Source of the DNA: Lysinibacillus piscis
GTDB lineage: Bacteria; Bacillota; Bacilli; Bacillales_A; Planococcaceae
DNA length: 64,000 bases
Direction of reading: 5' to 3'
NCBI RefSeq assembly: GCF_026012395.1
Contig: NZ_BRZA01000001.1
Location: 1,239,555-1,303,554, forward strand
Position 1 is the first letter of the stretch. Every line of letters begins with the position of its first letter. Below, one piece after another: positions 1 to 8,519 of the stretch. The translations under genes were made by a program, and so were the position numbers. The notes under the pieces are model-generated. The model was not told where the DNA came from. It did no database searches and worked only from the letters and a program-made list of their open reading frames with translations.

Positions 1-370
1 CAATTTTGTCAATTACATTAAACGAGATTACATGTGCTTTCGTTTTCAGTTCACTTTGTAAGAAAGCTTTCTCCTCTACATGTAATTGATAGCTTCCTAC
101 TGTTAGCTTACTGACAATAACCGTTTGTTGGTCTTCGCTTAATGTGATGGTTGCTGTGACTTTTTCATTTTTTCCATTTGTCACATACACATCTCCCACT
201 GCAATACTATCCTTTTTTAATTTTTGGCTAAAAGATGCTTGCCAGTTTTGTGTGTTCATAACTGTATTCACTGCCTTTGCCTCTGCTGTTGGTAGCATCA
301 TAAACGCTATAGTTAGTGGTAGCACAATAAGCGTTGCCACAACCAATAGGACAATCCCTTTACTTTTCAT
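1..370 (-). CDS. Secreted or membrane-anchored protein, N-terminal part (cut by window edge)
   Basis: The frame is open from an ATG at 370 to the window edge, so only the first 123 residues are visible. A good ribosome binding site (AGGAGCTGGG) lies just upstream. The protein starts MKSKGIVLLVVATLIVLPLT, a positively charged end followed by a hydrophobic stretch and an AxA-like site near residues 29-33, so it is exported. The rest looks like a beta-rich extracellular domain with alternating polar and hydrophobic residues (for example VTATITLSEDQQTVIVSKLT), of the kind seen in Ig-like or surface-layer modules. I do not recognise a family. A terminator at 442-476 separates it from the upstream gene, so it probably has its own promoter. 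Confidence 0.7.
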   Translation of the reverse strand, partial: MKSKGIVLLVVATLIVLPLTIAFMMLPTAEAKAVNTVMNTQNWQASFSQKLKKDSIAVGDVYVTNGKNEKVTATITLSEDQQTVIVSKLTVGSYQLHVEEKAFLQSELKTKAHVISFNVIDKI

Positions 371-441
371 TTTCCCAGCTCCTTTATATTACTCGTTTAC
401 CAATTAGACTACTGGTTGTGCAAAAAGTTACACCATTTTTC

Positions 442-476
442 AAAAAAGACTGTCGAGAAAAATTCTCAACAGTCTT
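442..476 (-). terminator. Rho-independent terminator after the RloB-like gene
   Basis: Inverted repeat with arms AAGACTGTCGAGAA (447-460) and TTCTCAACAGTCTT (463-476), followed on the minus strand by a run of six T. It closes the two-gene unit at 482-2382. Confidence 0.85.
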
Positions 477-481
477 CCATA

Positions 482-1102
482 CTAATCCCATTTATTTGGT
501 GAATTTTCATTTAACATGTTTACAAGGTTATGTACAGTAGTAACACCTACCTGAGTTGATGGACTTTCACCATGGAGTTCTCGGTCTGCATAACATCTTG
601 TTGCTACCTCTATTGCCACCTTTTGACGACTTTTTAGTAACATATAGAGATTATCCATGTTTTTACTATACCCTTGCTTCTCTTTCAAAGTATTTTTGAA
701 ACTTTTATCTGCTTCTTTTTCTAACTCTTTCTGATGAATTTTTGGAGATTTCCCAAAGTGCATTAAAACCCATATTTCAAAGCATTTATTGCTGTAAGCA
801 ACCTCTATGCCATGTTTATTGGCTAAATCAATCGCTTGGTCAAAATCTGTAAAATCATCTTTATCAAATACACACCATACACTATCATATTCATTTTGAT
901 TTTTAAATTCGAGCGCTTTTTCAACCAACTTACTCGTACCTTTATGAGATTTTTTCACATGAATAACACACCCACTATATGTTTCAAAGGCCTTAAAGTA
1001 ATTCGGTTCGGTTTCTTCTCCACCACATACAATCAAGATACTTTTATTCTCTTCCCTAGTGCCTGTTTTACGTTTTAAATGCGAAAAGCGATTTTTAGCC
1101 AT
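482..1102 (-). CDS. RloB-like protein (Toprim-like putative nuclease of an ATPase-linked defence pair)
   Basis: 206 residues. Residues 22-36 read ILIVCGGEETEPNYF, the hallmark of the RloB family, and an acidic DKDD motif follows at 80-83 (VWCVFDKDD). The glutamates near 29-32 and the DxD are arranged as in Toprim/OLD-type nucleases, so a metal-dependent nuclease role is a reasonable inference, not proven. The ATG lies two bases after the stop of the ATPase gene, with the ribosome binding site inside that gene's last codons, so the two are translationally coupled. RloA/RloB were named as ORFs linked to type I restriction loci; an ATPase plus RloB pair is also the layout of the Lactococcus abortive-infection system AbiL. 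No restriction genes are seen here, although the left flank is cut. Confidence 0.8.
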   Translation of the reverse strand: MAKNRFSHLKRKTGTREENKSILIVCGGEETEPNYFKAFETYSGCVIHVKKSHKGTSKLVEKALEFKNQNEYDSVWCVFDKDDFTDFDQAIDLANKHGIEVAYSNKCFEIWVLMHFGKSPKIHQKELEKEADKSFKNTLKEKQGYSKNMDNLYMLLKSRQKVAIEVATRCYADRELHGESPSTQVGVTTVHNLVNMLNENSPNKWD

Positions 1103-1104
1103 GC

Positions 1105-2382
1105 TTACTCACCCTTGTTATCAAAATTAGTCTCTAACACTTTGATTTCTTGCGGTAAAAGAGGAATCGCTCCATACTTGCCTTTCAAATAGTTTCTACT
1201 ATAAACTTCATCACTTCGCACTCTTTTATTGTTAAATTTATATTCTACCAACGAAACCACATGTGATCGCTCTCGATTATCCTTTTCTACAAACCAAATT
1301 TGGTCTCTTCTTAAAAGTTCATTGGATAAATTAGTGATATTATGTGTAGTAATAATTAATTGTGCGTTGTTTTTATTTGTTTTTTTAGAATTAAACATTT
1401 TGATAATCGCTTCTGAAATTAAAGGATGCAGTTGGGCGTCCATTTCATCAATTAATAATGTACCACCGTTCTCTAAAGTATTGACTATTGGTCCAGCAAG
1501 AGAGATTAATTGATTTGTGCCTGTAGATTCTAAATCATTTGCTAAAAAATTCACTTTGCCTATCACTATGCCCTTATGATCATAGACATTGTGTTCTGTA
1601 AAAATCTCATAGTATACGTCTCTATCAATAAGTTCCCTTACTTCCTTAGGCAAATGGACTAATGTATCGTTATGTTCCTCTACACTCAAGCCATCAATAC
1701 TAATATCTAGTGCCTGTATAAATTGCATAATAGAATTGTAATCATTTTGATTGTTCTGCTGTAATAAAAATTTCGTAAAATGCCCAGGTTCGACTGCCAA
1801 GCCTGATAAAACATTCAAATGCGTTCTAAAATACTCCATAATCTCCATAGCGAAAACAGTATTTGCACTCCCTAATATTGAAATAAACAGTACATTATTT
1901 CTTGTCATACCCCACTTTAAATCAATCGACTCATCATTCAATTTCCCTTTCATTAAATCCATTTGATTCCGCTCATAAATTAACTCTTCATTAATATAAA
2001 GCCATTCTTTCACGACTTCTTTTGGAGTTACTTCAAAACCATATCGATATAAATCATGCTGGTGATAAAAATTTATTTCAAAACAAGAAGGTTTCCCCTT
2101 AGAATCTACATCTAATTTAAAAGGCGCTACACGAATCCCATTGCCATCTTGAGAAATTCTAAATGAATCAACAACAAAATCCCTCATAAACCCCATGGCA
2201 CTGAGCAGATTACTTTTGCCACTTGCATTTGCTCCATAAATAGCAGCACTTTTTACTACTGAAAAGCCTTCTTCAATTTCCACTATATTATCTCGTAATT
2301 CTGTCATTTCTGTTGCAACCAAGCTGAACGTTTCTTTCGTTTGAAACGATAGATAATTGCCAACCGTAAATTGTAATAACAT
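1105..2382 (-). CDS. RloA-like AAA/ABC-type ATPase (AAA_15/AAA_21 family)
   Basis: 425 residues. The Walker A motif is GANASGKS at residues 50-57, an ABC-like signature (ESTGTNQL) lies near 285, Walker B is TLLIDEMD near 305, followed by the D-loop QLHP and a switch histidine in ITTHN. This is the OLD/RecF/SMC-like ATPase group with a long insert between the two nucleotide-binding halves. The N-terminus MLLQFTVGNYLSFQ is typical of these proteins. Start supported by AGAGAGG upstream. It forms a unit with the RloB-like gene. By family analogy it would sense invasion or act on DNA and control the partner effector. It has no terminator on the downstream side before the partner gene. Confidence 0.85.
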   Translation of the reverse strand: MLLQFTVGNYLSFQTKETFSLVATEMTELRDNIVEIEEGFSVVKSAAIYGANASGKSNLLSAMGFMRDFVVDSFRISQDGNGIRVAPFKLDVDSKGKPSCFEINFYHQHDLYRYGFEVTPKEVVKEWLYINEELIYERNQMDLMKGKLNDESIDLKWGMTRNNVLFISILGSANTVFAMEIMEYFRTHLNVLSGLAVEPGHFTKFLLQQNNQNDYNSIMQFIQALDISIDGLSVEEHNDTLVHLPKEVRELIDRDVYYEIFTEHNVYDHKGIVIGKVNFLANDLESTGTNQLISLAGPIVNTLENGGTLLIDEMDAQLHPLISEAIIKMFNSKKTNKNNAQLIITTHNITNLSNELLRRDQIWFVEKDNRERSHVVSLVEYKFNNKRVRSDEVYSRNYLKGKYGAIPLLPQEIKVLETNFDNKGE

Positions 2383-2447
2383 ACGCTTACCTCTCTTAAT
2401 AGTGAGATTTTTTCACACAAACTACTATAACACAATTAAATATAAGC

Positions 2448-2475
2448 AAAAAACCCTGACGAATCAGGGTTTTTG
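2448..2475 (-). terminator. Terminator of the lysine-catabolism operon
   Basis: Arms AAAACCCTGA and TCAGGGTTTT around a CGAA loop, directly after the acyl-CoA dehydrogenase stop codon. The A and T runs on both sides make it usable from either strand. Confidence 0.85.
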
Positions 2476-2476
2476 T

Positions 2477-3670
2477 TTATTCATCAAACGGCCATTTTGG
2501 CAACATATGATTCAATGACTTATCGTGTCGTTTACCTAGTACATATTCTGCCTGCATCATCGTATGAATTTCACGTGTGCCTTCATAAATAACAGGCGCT
2601 TTAGAGTTCCGCAAATAACGTGCCACTGGGTAATCATCTGAATAGCCATATGCACCATGTATTTGCACTGCATCATCCGCTGCTTTATTGGCAAAATCAC
2701 AGGCTTGCCATTTCGCTAACGAAGTCTCTCTTGTGTTGCGAATGCCTTTATTTTTCATCTCGCCTACACGATAAACAAGCAAGCGGCTCATTTGATAGCC
2801 TGCCTCCATTTTAGCCAGCATCTGTCCAACAAGTTGATGCTCTCCAATCGGCTTGCCAAAGGTTTCACGCTCATGGCAATACTTCACACTTGCCTCAATA
2901 CAGGCTTGCATCAAACCAACAGCCCCTGCCGCAACGGTAAAGCGACCATTATCCAAGGCTGCCATGGCAATTTTAAAGCCCTCGCCCTCTTCACCTAGTC
3001 GATTTTCTATTGGTATACGAACATCCTCGAAAAACAGTTCACCTGTGTTCCCCGCACGAATACCGTATTTCCCTTTAATCGCCTTTGAGCTAAAGCCAGC
3101 CATAGAACGCTCGACAATAAAGGCACTAATACCATGATGCTTCTTTGATTTATCTGTATATGCAAACACGATGAAATGATCGGCAATATCGCAAAGTGAA
3201 ATCCATGTCTTTTGCCCATTTAATACATAAAAATCACCATCTCGCACAGCTGTTGTGGACATCGCTGCTACATCCGATCCCGCACCTGGCTCCGTTAAAC
3301 CAAAAGCTCCGATACGCTCTCCCTTCGCCTGTGGAATCAGATACTTTTTCTTTTGCTCCTCTGTACCCCATTGCATTAATGTCATACTATTTAAGCCAAT
3401 ATGCACGGATACAGCTGTACGAAATGCGGTATCACCTCGCTCAAGCTCCTCACAGACAATGGCAAGTGAATTATAATCCATGCCACTGCCACCGTATTTT
3501 TCAGGCACACAAACACCCATCAAGCCTAATTCAGCAAGCCTCGTCCAAATGGTTGTATCAAAGCCACCTTCTGCATCCCATTTAGCAATATGCGGTATAA
3601 TTTCATCGTCCACAAATTGCCTTACCGTTTTTCTTAACAATTCCTGTTCCGTTGTAAATTCAAAATTCAT
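2477..3670 (-). CDS. Acyl-CoA dehydrogenase, probably glutaryl-CoA dehydrogenase-like
   Basis: About 397 residues, normal length for the family. FAD-dependent alpha,beta-oxidation of an acyl-CoA. Visible motifs: LTEPGAGSD near residue 130 (first family signature), WISLCDIAD, and the C-terminal YEGTREIH whose glutamate is the usual catalytic base in the short-chain and glutaryl-CoA branches. I chose the ATG at 3670 because GGTAGGTG lies six bases before it; a GTG at 3679 in frame would have no room for a ribosome binding site. It is the third gene of an operon with lysine 6-dehydrogenase and an aminoadipate-semialdehyde type dehydrogenase, which suggests glutaryl-CoA as substrate. The specificity is inferred from context only; a branched- or short-chain acyl-CoA is possible. 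Confidence 0.85.
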   Translation of the reverse strand: MNFEFTTEQELLRKTVRQFVDDEIIPHIAKWDAEGGFDTTIWTRLAELGLMGVCVPEKYGGSGMDYNSLAIVCEELERGDTAFRTAVSVHIGLNSMTLMQWGTEEQKKKYLIPQAKGERIGAFGLTEPGAGSDVAAMSTTAVRDGDFYVLNGQKTWISLCDIADHFIVFAYTDKSKKHHGISAFIVERSMAGFSSKAIKGKYGIRAGNTGELFFEDVRIPIENRLGEEGEGFKIAMAALDNGRFTVAAGAVGLMQACIEASVKYCHERETFGKPIGEHQLVGQMLAKMEAGYQMSRLLVYRVGEMKNKGIRNTRETSLAKWQACDFANKAADDAVQIHGAYGYSDDYPVARYLRNSKAPVIYEGTREIHTMMQAEYVLGKRHDKSLNHMLPKWPFDE

Positions 3671-3679
3671 CTCAAACAC

Positions 3680-4852
3680 CTACCATTTCACAATCATAGC
3701 TGATTTATGTGAAGTTTCTTTAATGACAACGCCACGCTTTGCCATTTCCTCAATATACGCATTACCTGGCACAATCGACTCTGGTGCAAATACACCACGT
3801 TCTGTAATAATGCCCTCACCAATCATTTGCGCTACGACTGAAATCGTATTTGCTGTAGCACGTGCCATCGCCGTTTCATTGACAGTTAAATCCTTTTTCA
3901 CAATCATCTCATATTCATATGTGACTTGTTGCTGTGCCTTTTCACCTGCCACAATGACACGTAAAAGCACGGCATCTGATTTATTGCCAAGCTCTAGCTC
4001 CTTATGCAGTGCCTCACGTACAACAGCGCGCACAGGAATATTTTGATTATCAACAGATACGAAATTATTATTATTTAAGAAGCCTAAATCCGCTAAAAGC
4101 TGAAACTTCTCTGCATGGCCTCGATAGCGAATTGTTTTATATTCCAGTGTTTGCACATTTGGGAATGTTTTATAAAGTGTCGATATACCACCAGATGTAT
4201 AGAAGGCTTCCATCACACCAAAATCATCGAAATAAATTGGCTCAATTCCTGATAAAGATGGTACTTCCTCTAATCTTCCTTTTTGAATCACTTTTGAGGG
4301 CTGGGTGTAGTGGTCAAATACACCTTCTAAAGAGAATACACGTGTATAATTTAACGGTGGCTTTGGCTCTACTGGAATACCACCCACATATAGCTTAATA
4401 GATTCCACTTCATCTAGCTTCGATGCCCCATAGCCAGTTAAAATATTAATCATCCCTGGTGCAACGCCTAGATCAGGTATAATTGTGACGCCTTTTTCCT
4501 TCGCTGCTTCGTTCAGCTCTAAAATATTTTCGGTTACACCACCAATATGCCCACCAAGGTCCACCGAATGCACGCCCATTTCAATCGCTAGCTGTGCCAC
4601 ACGTTCGTTGAAAGCGTAGAACAATGCATTAACGACCACGTTTCCTTTAGAAATTACAGCTCGGAGTGAATCATCTTGCTCCGCATGTAGCTCCACTACC
4701 TCGATTTTATCTGTGTTTAATGTAGCCACAAAATTTTGTGCTACCTCTGTGTTAATATCTGCCAAAAAGACACGCTCTACTTTACTATTTTGAATTAAAT
4801 CACGTGCTACTTCTTTCCCCATTAAACCTGCACCTAATACAACAACCTTCAT
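3680..4852 (-). CDS. lysDH: Lysine 6-dehydrogenase (saccharopine dehydrogenase family)
   Basis: 390 residues. NAD(P)-binding GAGLMG at 7-12, then the conserved core VHSVDLGGHIG, IIPDLGVAPGMINIL and YVGGIPV, all as I remember from the Geobacillus stearothermophilus lysine 6-dehydrogenase (about 385 residues). That enzyme deaminates L-lysine at the epsilon position to allysine (2-aminoadipate 6-semialdehyde, which cyclises to piperideine-6-carboxylate). The gene lies between an aldehyde dehydrogenase suited to this product and an acyl-CoA dehydrogenase. Ribosome binding site AAAGGGGATG upstream of the ATG. A saccharopine reductase role is the alternative, but the match to the shorter single-domain lysine enzyme and the absence of a lysine-ketoglutarate reductase partner favour the call. 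Confidence 0.8.
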   Translation of the reverse strand: MKVVVLGAGLMGKEVARDLIQNSKVERVFLADINTEVAQNFVATLNTDKIEVVELHAEQDDSLRAVISKGNVVVNALFYAFNERVAQLAIEMGVHSVDLGGHIGGVTENILELNEAAKEKGVTIIPDLGVAPGMINILTGYGASKLDEVESIKLYVGGIPVEPKPPLNYTRVFSLEGVFDHYTQPSKVIQKGRLEEVPSLSGIEPIYFDDFGVMEAFYTSGGISTLYKTFPNVQTLEYKTIRYRGHAEKFQLLADLGFLNNNNFVSVDNQNIPVRAVVREALHKELELGNKSDAVLLRVIVAGEKAQQQVTYEYEMIVKKDLTVNETAMARATANTISVVAQMIGEGIITERGVFAPESIVPGNAYIEEMAKRGVVIKETSHKSAMIVKW

Positions 4853-4878
4853 TCAAAACATCCCCTTTGTATTGAATC

Positions 4879-6357
4879 TTATTCTGTATCAATCTGTGCT
4901 CGCTGTAACTTACCACTATAATCTATATAAATACTCTTCCACTCTGTATAAACATCTAATGCCGCTACACCTGAATCACGATGCCCATTGCCTGTTCCCT
5001 TCGTACCACCGAAAGGTAAATGGATTTCTGCTCCTGTTGTACCTGCATTCACATAGACAATACCTGTATCTAAATCTCGCTGTGCTTGGAAAATCGTATT
5101 GACATTTTGAGAGAAAATAGAGCTCGATAAACCGAATTTCACACCATTATTTACTTCAATTGCCTCATCTAAATTAGCTACTTCAATTAAAGACACAACA
5201 GGACCAAAAATCTCCTCCTGTGCAATAATCATATCGGGCTTCACATCGGTAAACAATGTTGGCTCATAATAAAATCCTTTATCATAAGGTGCATCTGTCA
5301 ACATGCGCCCGCCAGCTAGTAATGTAGCCCCTTCTTGTTTGCCAATTTGGACATAATGATTAATCTTCTCTAATGCCGCTTTATTAATCACAGGGCCTAC
5401 TTTGATGCCTTCATCTAAGCCATTGCCAACCGTCAGCTGCTGCATAGCATCGAGCAATCTCTTTTCTAACTCCTCTTTTACATCTTTATGCACAATGACA
5501 CGACTACATGCTGTACATCTTTGGCCAGCCGTCCCAAAGGCACTCCATAAAATACCCTCTGTCGCTAGCTGTAAATCTGCATCATCCATGACAATAACTG
5601 CATTTTTACCACCCATCTCTAAAGAAATTTTCTTTAGATGTTTACCTCCTAGTTCGGCTACCTTACTTCCCGTTGTCGTAGAGCCTGTAAATGAAATAAC
5701 CTTGACATCTGGATGCTCGATTAATGCCGTTCCCACTGTTGGCCCTGTACCAAAAACAATGTTCGCTACACCAGCAGGCAAGCCCACCTCTTCAAAGATT
5801 TTCCCCATTTCATAAGCCATCATGGGCGTTTCATTGGATGGTTTCCAAATAAACGTATTTCCCGCAACGATGGCAGGAAACGACTTCCATGTAGCAATTG
5901 CCACTGGGAAATTCCATGGTGTAATTAAGCCGACTACCCCAATTGGTGCACGCACACTCATAGCAAATTTATTAGCTAGTTCTGACGGCGTGGTTTCTCC
6001 AAACAAACGTCGCCCTTCACCAGCCATATAATAAGCCATATCAATACCTTCCTGTACCTCGCCTCTTGCTTCCTCAATCACCTTGCCCATCTCTTTCGTT
6101 AAAACGGTCGCCAAATATTCCTTTTTCTCTTTCATTTTTTGACCGATTGCATATAAATAATCCGCACGTTTTGGCGCTGGTACTAATGCCCACTTTTTCT
6201 GAGCTGTTTTAGCTGCTACTACAGCTTCGGCTACTTCTTTACCTGTAGAACGTGGTATTGTCGCCAGCTGCTCCCCATTAGCTGGATTGGTTACAGCCAT
6301 ATTTTGCAAATGTGTAGAAGCTACCCACTCTCCACCGATATAATTTGTAATTTCCAT
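4879..6357 (-). CDS. 2-Aminoadipate-semialdehyde-type aldehyde dehydrogenase (ALDH7-like)
   Basis: About 492 residues, full length for the superfamily. NAD-binding WNFPVAIATWK, FTGSTTTG, general base in LEMGGKN and nucleophilic cysteine in GQRCTACSR. The C-terminal stretch NAGTTGAEIHLPFGGTKG recalls the antiquitin/ALDH7 group, which oxidises allysine to 2-aminoadipate. Start placed at the ATG at 6357, seven bases after AGGGGGTG; an upstream in-frame ATG at 6384 has no such site. First gene of a leftward operon with lysine 6-dehydrogenase and an acyl-CoA dehydrogenase. A short palindrome (AGACT-ATAC-AGTCT) lies in the leader about 25 bases upstream and could be an operator; no regulator gene is adjacent. 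Confidence 0.85.
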   Translation of the reverse strand: MEITNYIGGEWVASTHLQNMAVTNPANGEQLATIPRSTGKEVAEAVVAAKTAQKKWALVPAPKRADYLYAIGQKMKEKKEYLATVLTKEMGKVIEEARGEVQEGIDMAYYMAGEGRRLFGETTPSELANKFAMSVRAPIGVVGLITPWNFPVAIATWKSFPAIVAGNTFIWKPSNETPMMAYEMGKIFEEVGLPAGVANIVFGTGPTVGTALIEHPDVKVISFTGSTTTGSKVAELGGKHLKKISLEMGGKNAVIVMDDADLQLATEGILWSAFGTAGQRCTACSRVIVHKDVKEELEKRLLDAMQQLTVGNGLDEGIKVGPVINKAALEKINHYVQIGKQEGATLLAGGRMLTDAPYDKGFYYEPTLFTDVKPDMIIAQEEIFGPVVSLIEVANLDEAIEVNNGVKFGLSSSIFSQNVNTIFQAQRDLDTGIVYVNAGTTGAEIHLPFGGTKGTGNGHRDSGVAALDVYTEWKSIYIDYSGKLQRAQIDTE

Positions 6358-6520
6358 TACATACACCCCCTGAATCGTACTCAAAAGACTATACAGTCTA
6401 CTCTTTATATTCGATATTTGCTAGCTTATTCCTTTTACAAAATATTTTAATATTTTTGAAACCAACATTACCGATAATCGTATACAATGATAGTAAATAT
6501 ATTCTTGGAGGAATATGACG

Positions 6521-7321
6521 ATGAATAATCATGAAATCGACTACAAAATATTTGGGCATGATATGCAGTATGTGCAAGTAGAGCTTGACCCACAGGAAAC
6601 GGTCGTAGCAGAGGCTGGCGCATTAATGATGATGGACGAAGCCATTCACATGGAAACCATTTTTGGTGATGGCTCACAAGGTGGCGCTCAAAGTGGCTTT
6701 ATGGGTAAATTGCTTGGGGCAGGGAAACGTTTAATTACAGGTGAAAGTTTATTTATGACGACATTTACGAATGTTGGCTCAGGGAAGCGTCATGTTTACT
6801 TTGCTTCCCCATATCCAGGAAAAATTATTCCTATGGATTTAAGCCAATTAAACGGCAAAATCATTTGTCAAAAGGATGCTTTTTTAGCTGCTGCTAAAGG
6901 CGTTTCTGTCGGTGTGGAATTTCAAAAGAAAATCGGTGTAGGCTTCTTCGGTGGTGAAGGCTTCATCATGCAAAAGCTTGAGGGAGATGGCATGGCTTTT
7001 GTACATGCAGGAGGAACTATTCATGAGAAAATATTACAGCCTGGAGAAGTATTGCGTGTCGATACAGGTTGCTTAGTTGCGATGACTTCCAGCGTAGACT
7101 ACAATATTGAGATGGTTAGTGGTGTCAAAACAGCTTTATTTGGTGGGGAAGGTATTTTCTTTGCGACATTACGTGGTCCAGGTAAAGTATGGATTCAATC
7201 ATTGCCATTTAGCCGTTTAGCAAGCCGTGTATTCGCAGCTGCTCCTGTTTCTAAAGGTGGCGGAGGTCAATCTGCTGGTGAGGGCGGTATTGGTGGATTG
7301 TTTGATTTGTTTAATAAATAA
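6521..7321 (+). CDS. TIGR00266/AIM24 family protein
   Basis: 266 residues, glycine-rich beta protein of the conserved family often called TIGR00266 or AIM24-like, related in fold to tryptophan RNA-binding attenuator proteins. Motifs visible include EAGALMMMD, HVYFASPYPGKIIPMDL, FVHAGGTI and GGEGIFFATLRGPGKVWIQSLP, the most conserved block. Function in bacteria is unknown. The start at 6521 is preferred over 6515 because GGAGG is nine bases upstream rather than three. Ends with a glycine-rich tail. It is monocistronic, divergent from the lysine operon, and closed by a strong terminator. Confidence 0.85.
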   Translation: MNNHEIDYKIFGHDMQYVQVELDPQETVVAEAGALMMMDEAIHMETIFGDGSQGGAQSGFMGKLLGAGKRLITGESLFMTTFTNVGSGKRHVYFASPYPGKIIPMDLSQLNGKIICQKDAFLAAAKGVSVGVEFQKKIGVGFFGGEGFIMQKLEGDGMAFVHAGGTIHEKILQPGEVLRVDTGCLVAMTSSVDYNIEMVSGVKTALFGGEGIFFATLRGPGKVWIQSLPFSRLASRVFAAAPVSKGGGGQSAGEGGIGGLFDLFNK

Positions 7322-7330
7322 AAGCAGTAA

Positions 7331-7374
7331 AAGACGGTTTATACCAAAAATATTGGTGTAAGCCGTCTTTTTTA
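7331..7374 (+). terminator. Terminator after the TIGR00266 gene
   Basis: Long hairpin with arms AAGACGGTTTATACC and GGTGTAAGCCGTCTT around a nine-base loop, then a T run. An outer repeat (AGCAGTAAAAGAC at 7324 and GTCTTTTACTGCT at 7379-7391) extends the stem and may serve the convergent gene as well. Confidence 0.85.
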
Positions 7375-7420
7375 ATCTGTCTTTTACTGCTGTTTTTGAA
7401 TTTGTATATACTCTAATCGC

Positions 7421-8386
7421 TTAGTAATCTATGCGATTTGTCACAGCTGCACCCTTTCCATAGGCTACAAGCTCTCGTACATTTAAGTTGAGCATGGCTT
7501 CTCTTGTTTTCAATGAAGCACTTCCGATATGCGGCAATGCTACAACATTCGGCAACGTCAGTAATGGATGATCCATTGATATTGGCTCTTGCTCAAAAAC
7601 ATCTAAGCCAACTGCCCACAATTTACCGCTTTTTAATGTTTCATAAAGTGCTACTTCATCAATAATACCGCCTCTTGATGCGTTAATTAATACAGCATCA
7701 TCCTTCATCATGGCTAATTCTTCAGCACCAATTAGCTTATCGGTGTCGCTATTATATGGCGTCATAATCACTACAAAATCGGATTTTTTCAGTAAATCTT
7801 CTAGCGGTGCATAGCGGAATCCATACATTTCCTCATCTTCATAGCGTCGTCTGCGATTATTGTATAAAACCTTCATATCAAAGCCGATTGTCCGTCTTGC
7901 TACAGCCTGCCCGATACGTCCCATACCGATAATACCAATGGTCGCTCCTGCTACATCCTTCCCAACAAGTTGCATCGGATACCAGCTTTTCCATTTACCC
8001 TCACGTAAATAGCGTTCCCCCTCTGGAATTCTACGTGCGGTTGCTAATAACAAGCCAAATACTAAGTCAGCCGTTGTATGTGTTAGCACGCCTGGTGTAT
8101 TTGTCGCCATAATCCCACGCTTACGCAATGCTTTAATATCAATATTATTAAAGCCAACTGCTAATTGTGCTACTAATTTCAAATGAGGTGCATGCTCCAG
8201 TAATTCTTCATCCACTTGATCCTCTAATGTTACCCATAATGCCTCACAATCGGCTACGGACGCCAATAGCTTCTCACGCGGCATGACCAGCTCCTCCTCG
8301 TCCCATTGCTCAATATCATAATACGCCTGCAACGGTTCCACGATATGCGCTGGAAACTTTCGTGTAATTAGTAATTTCTTTTTCAT
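7421..8386 (-). CDS. D-2-hydroxyacid dehydrogenase (glyoxylate/hydroxypyruvate reductase type)
   Basis: 321 residues. NAD(P)-dependent reduction of glyoxylate, hydroxypyruvate or a similar 2-ketoacid. Rossmann motif GIIGMGRIGQAVARR near residue 150, followed by NNRRRR, a basic stretch suggesting NADP(H) preference, the second signature SDFVVIMTPYNSDTDKLI, LINASRGGIIDE with the active-site arginine, and PHIGSAS with the catalytic histidine. Length and motif order match the GhrB/GyaR branch. AGGGGGAC ribosome binding site. It stands alone, convergent to the TIGR00266 gene. Substrate cannot be told from sequence. Confidence 0.85.
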   Translation of the reverse strand: MKKKLLITRKFPAHIVEPLQAYYDIEQWDEEELVMPREKLLASVADCEALWVTLEDQVDEELLEHAPHLKLVAQLAVGFNNIDIKALRKRGIMATNTPGVLTHTTADLVFGLLLATARRIPEGERYLREGKWKSWYPMQLVGKDVAGATIGIIGMGRIGQAVARRTIGFDMKVLYNNRRRRYEDEEMYGFRYAPLEDLLKKSDFVVIMTPYNSDTDKLIGAEELAMMKDDAVLINASRGGIIDEVALYETLKSGKLWAVGLDVFEQEPISMDHPLLTLPNVVALPHIGSASLKTREAMLNLNVRELVAYGKGAAVTNRIDY

Positions 8387-8519
8387 GTTCCGTCCCCCTG
8401 GTTCATTCCTAACTAAATCTTATCATCATTTCCAAAGGTTGTGTACATTCAATTACATCCTAGTTCACGCTAAAGCAAAGAAAGCATTTGTTGCTGACAT
8501 TGTGCTTTCTATTTACTAA

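Noticed and set aside
2620..3585. Long opposite-strand frames inside the acyl-CoA dehydrogenase gene
   Set aside because: They are shadows of the real gene, with no ribosome binding sites or recognisable domains.
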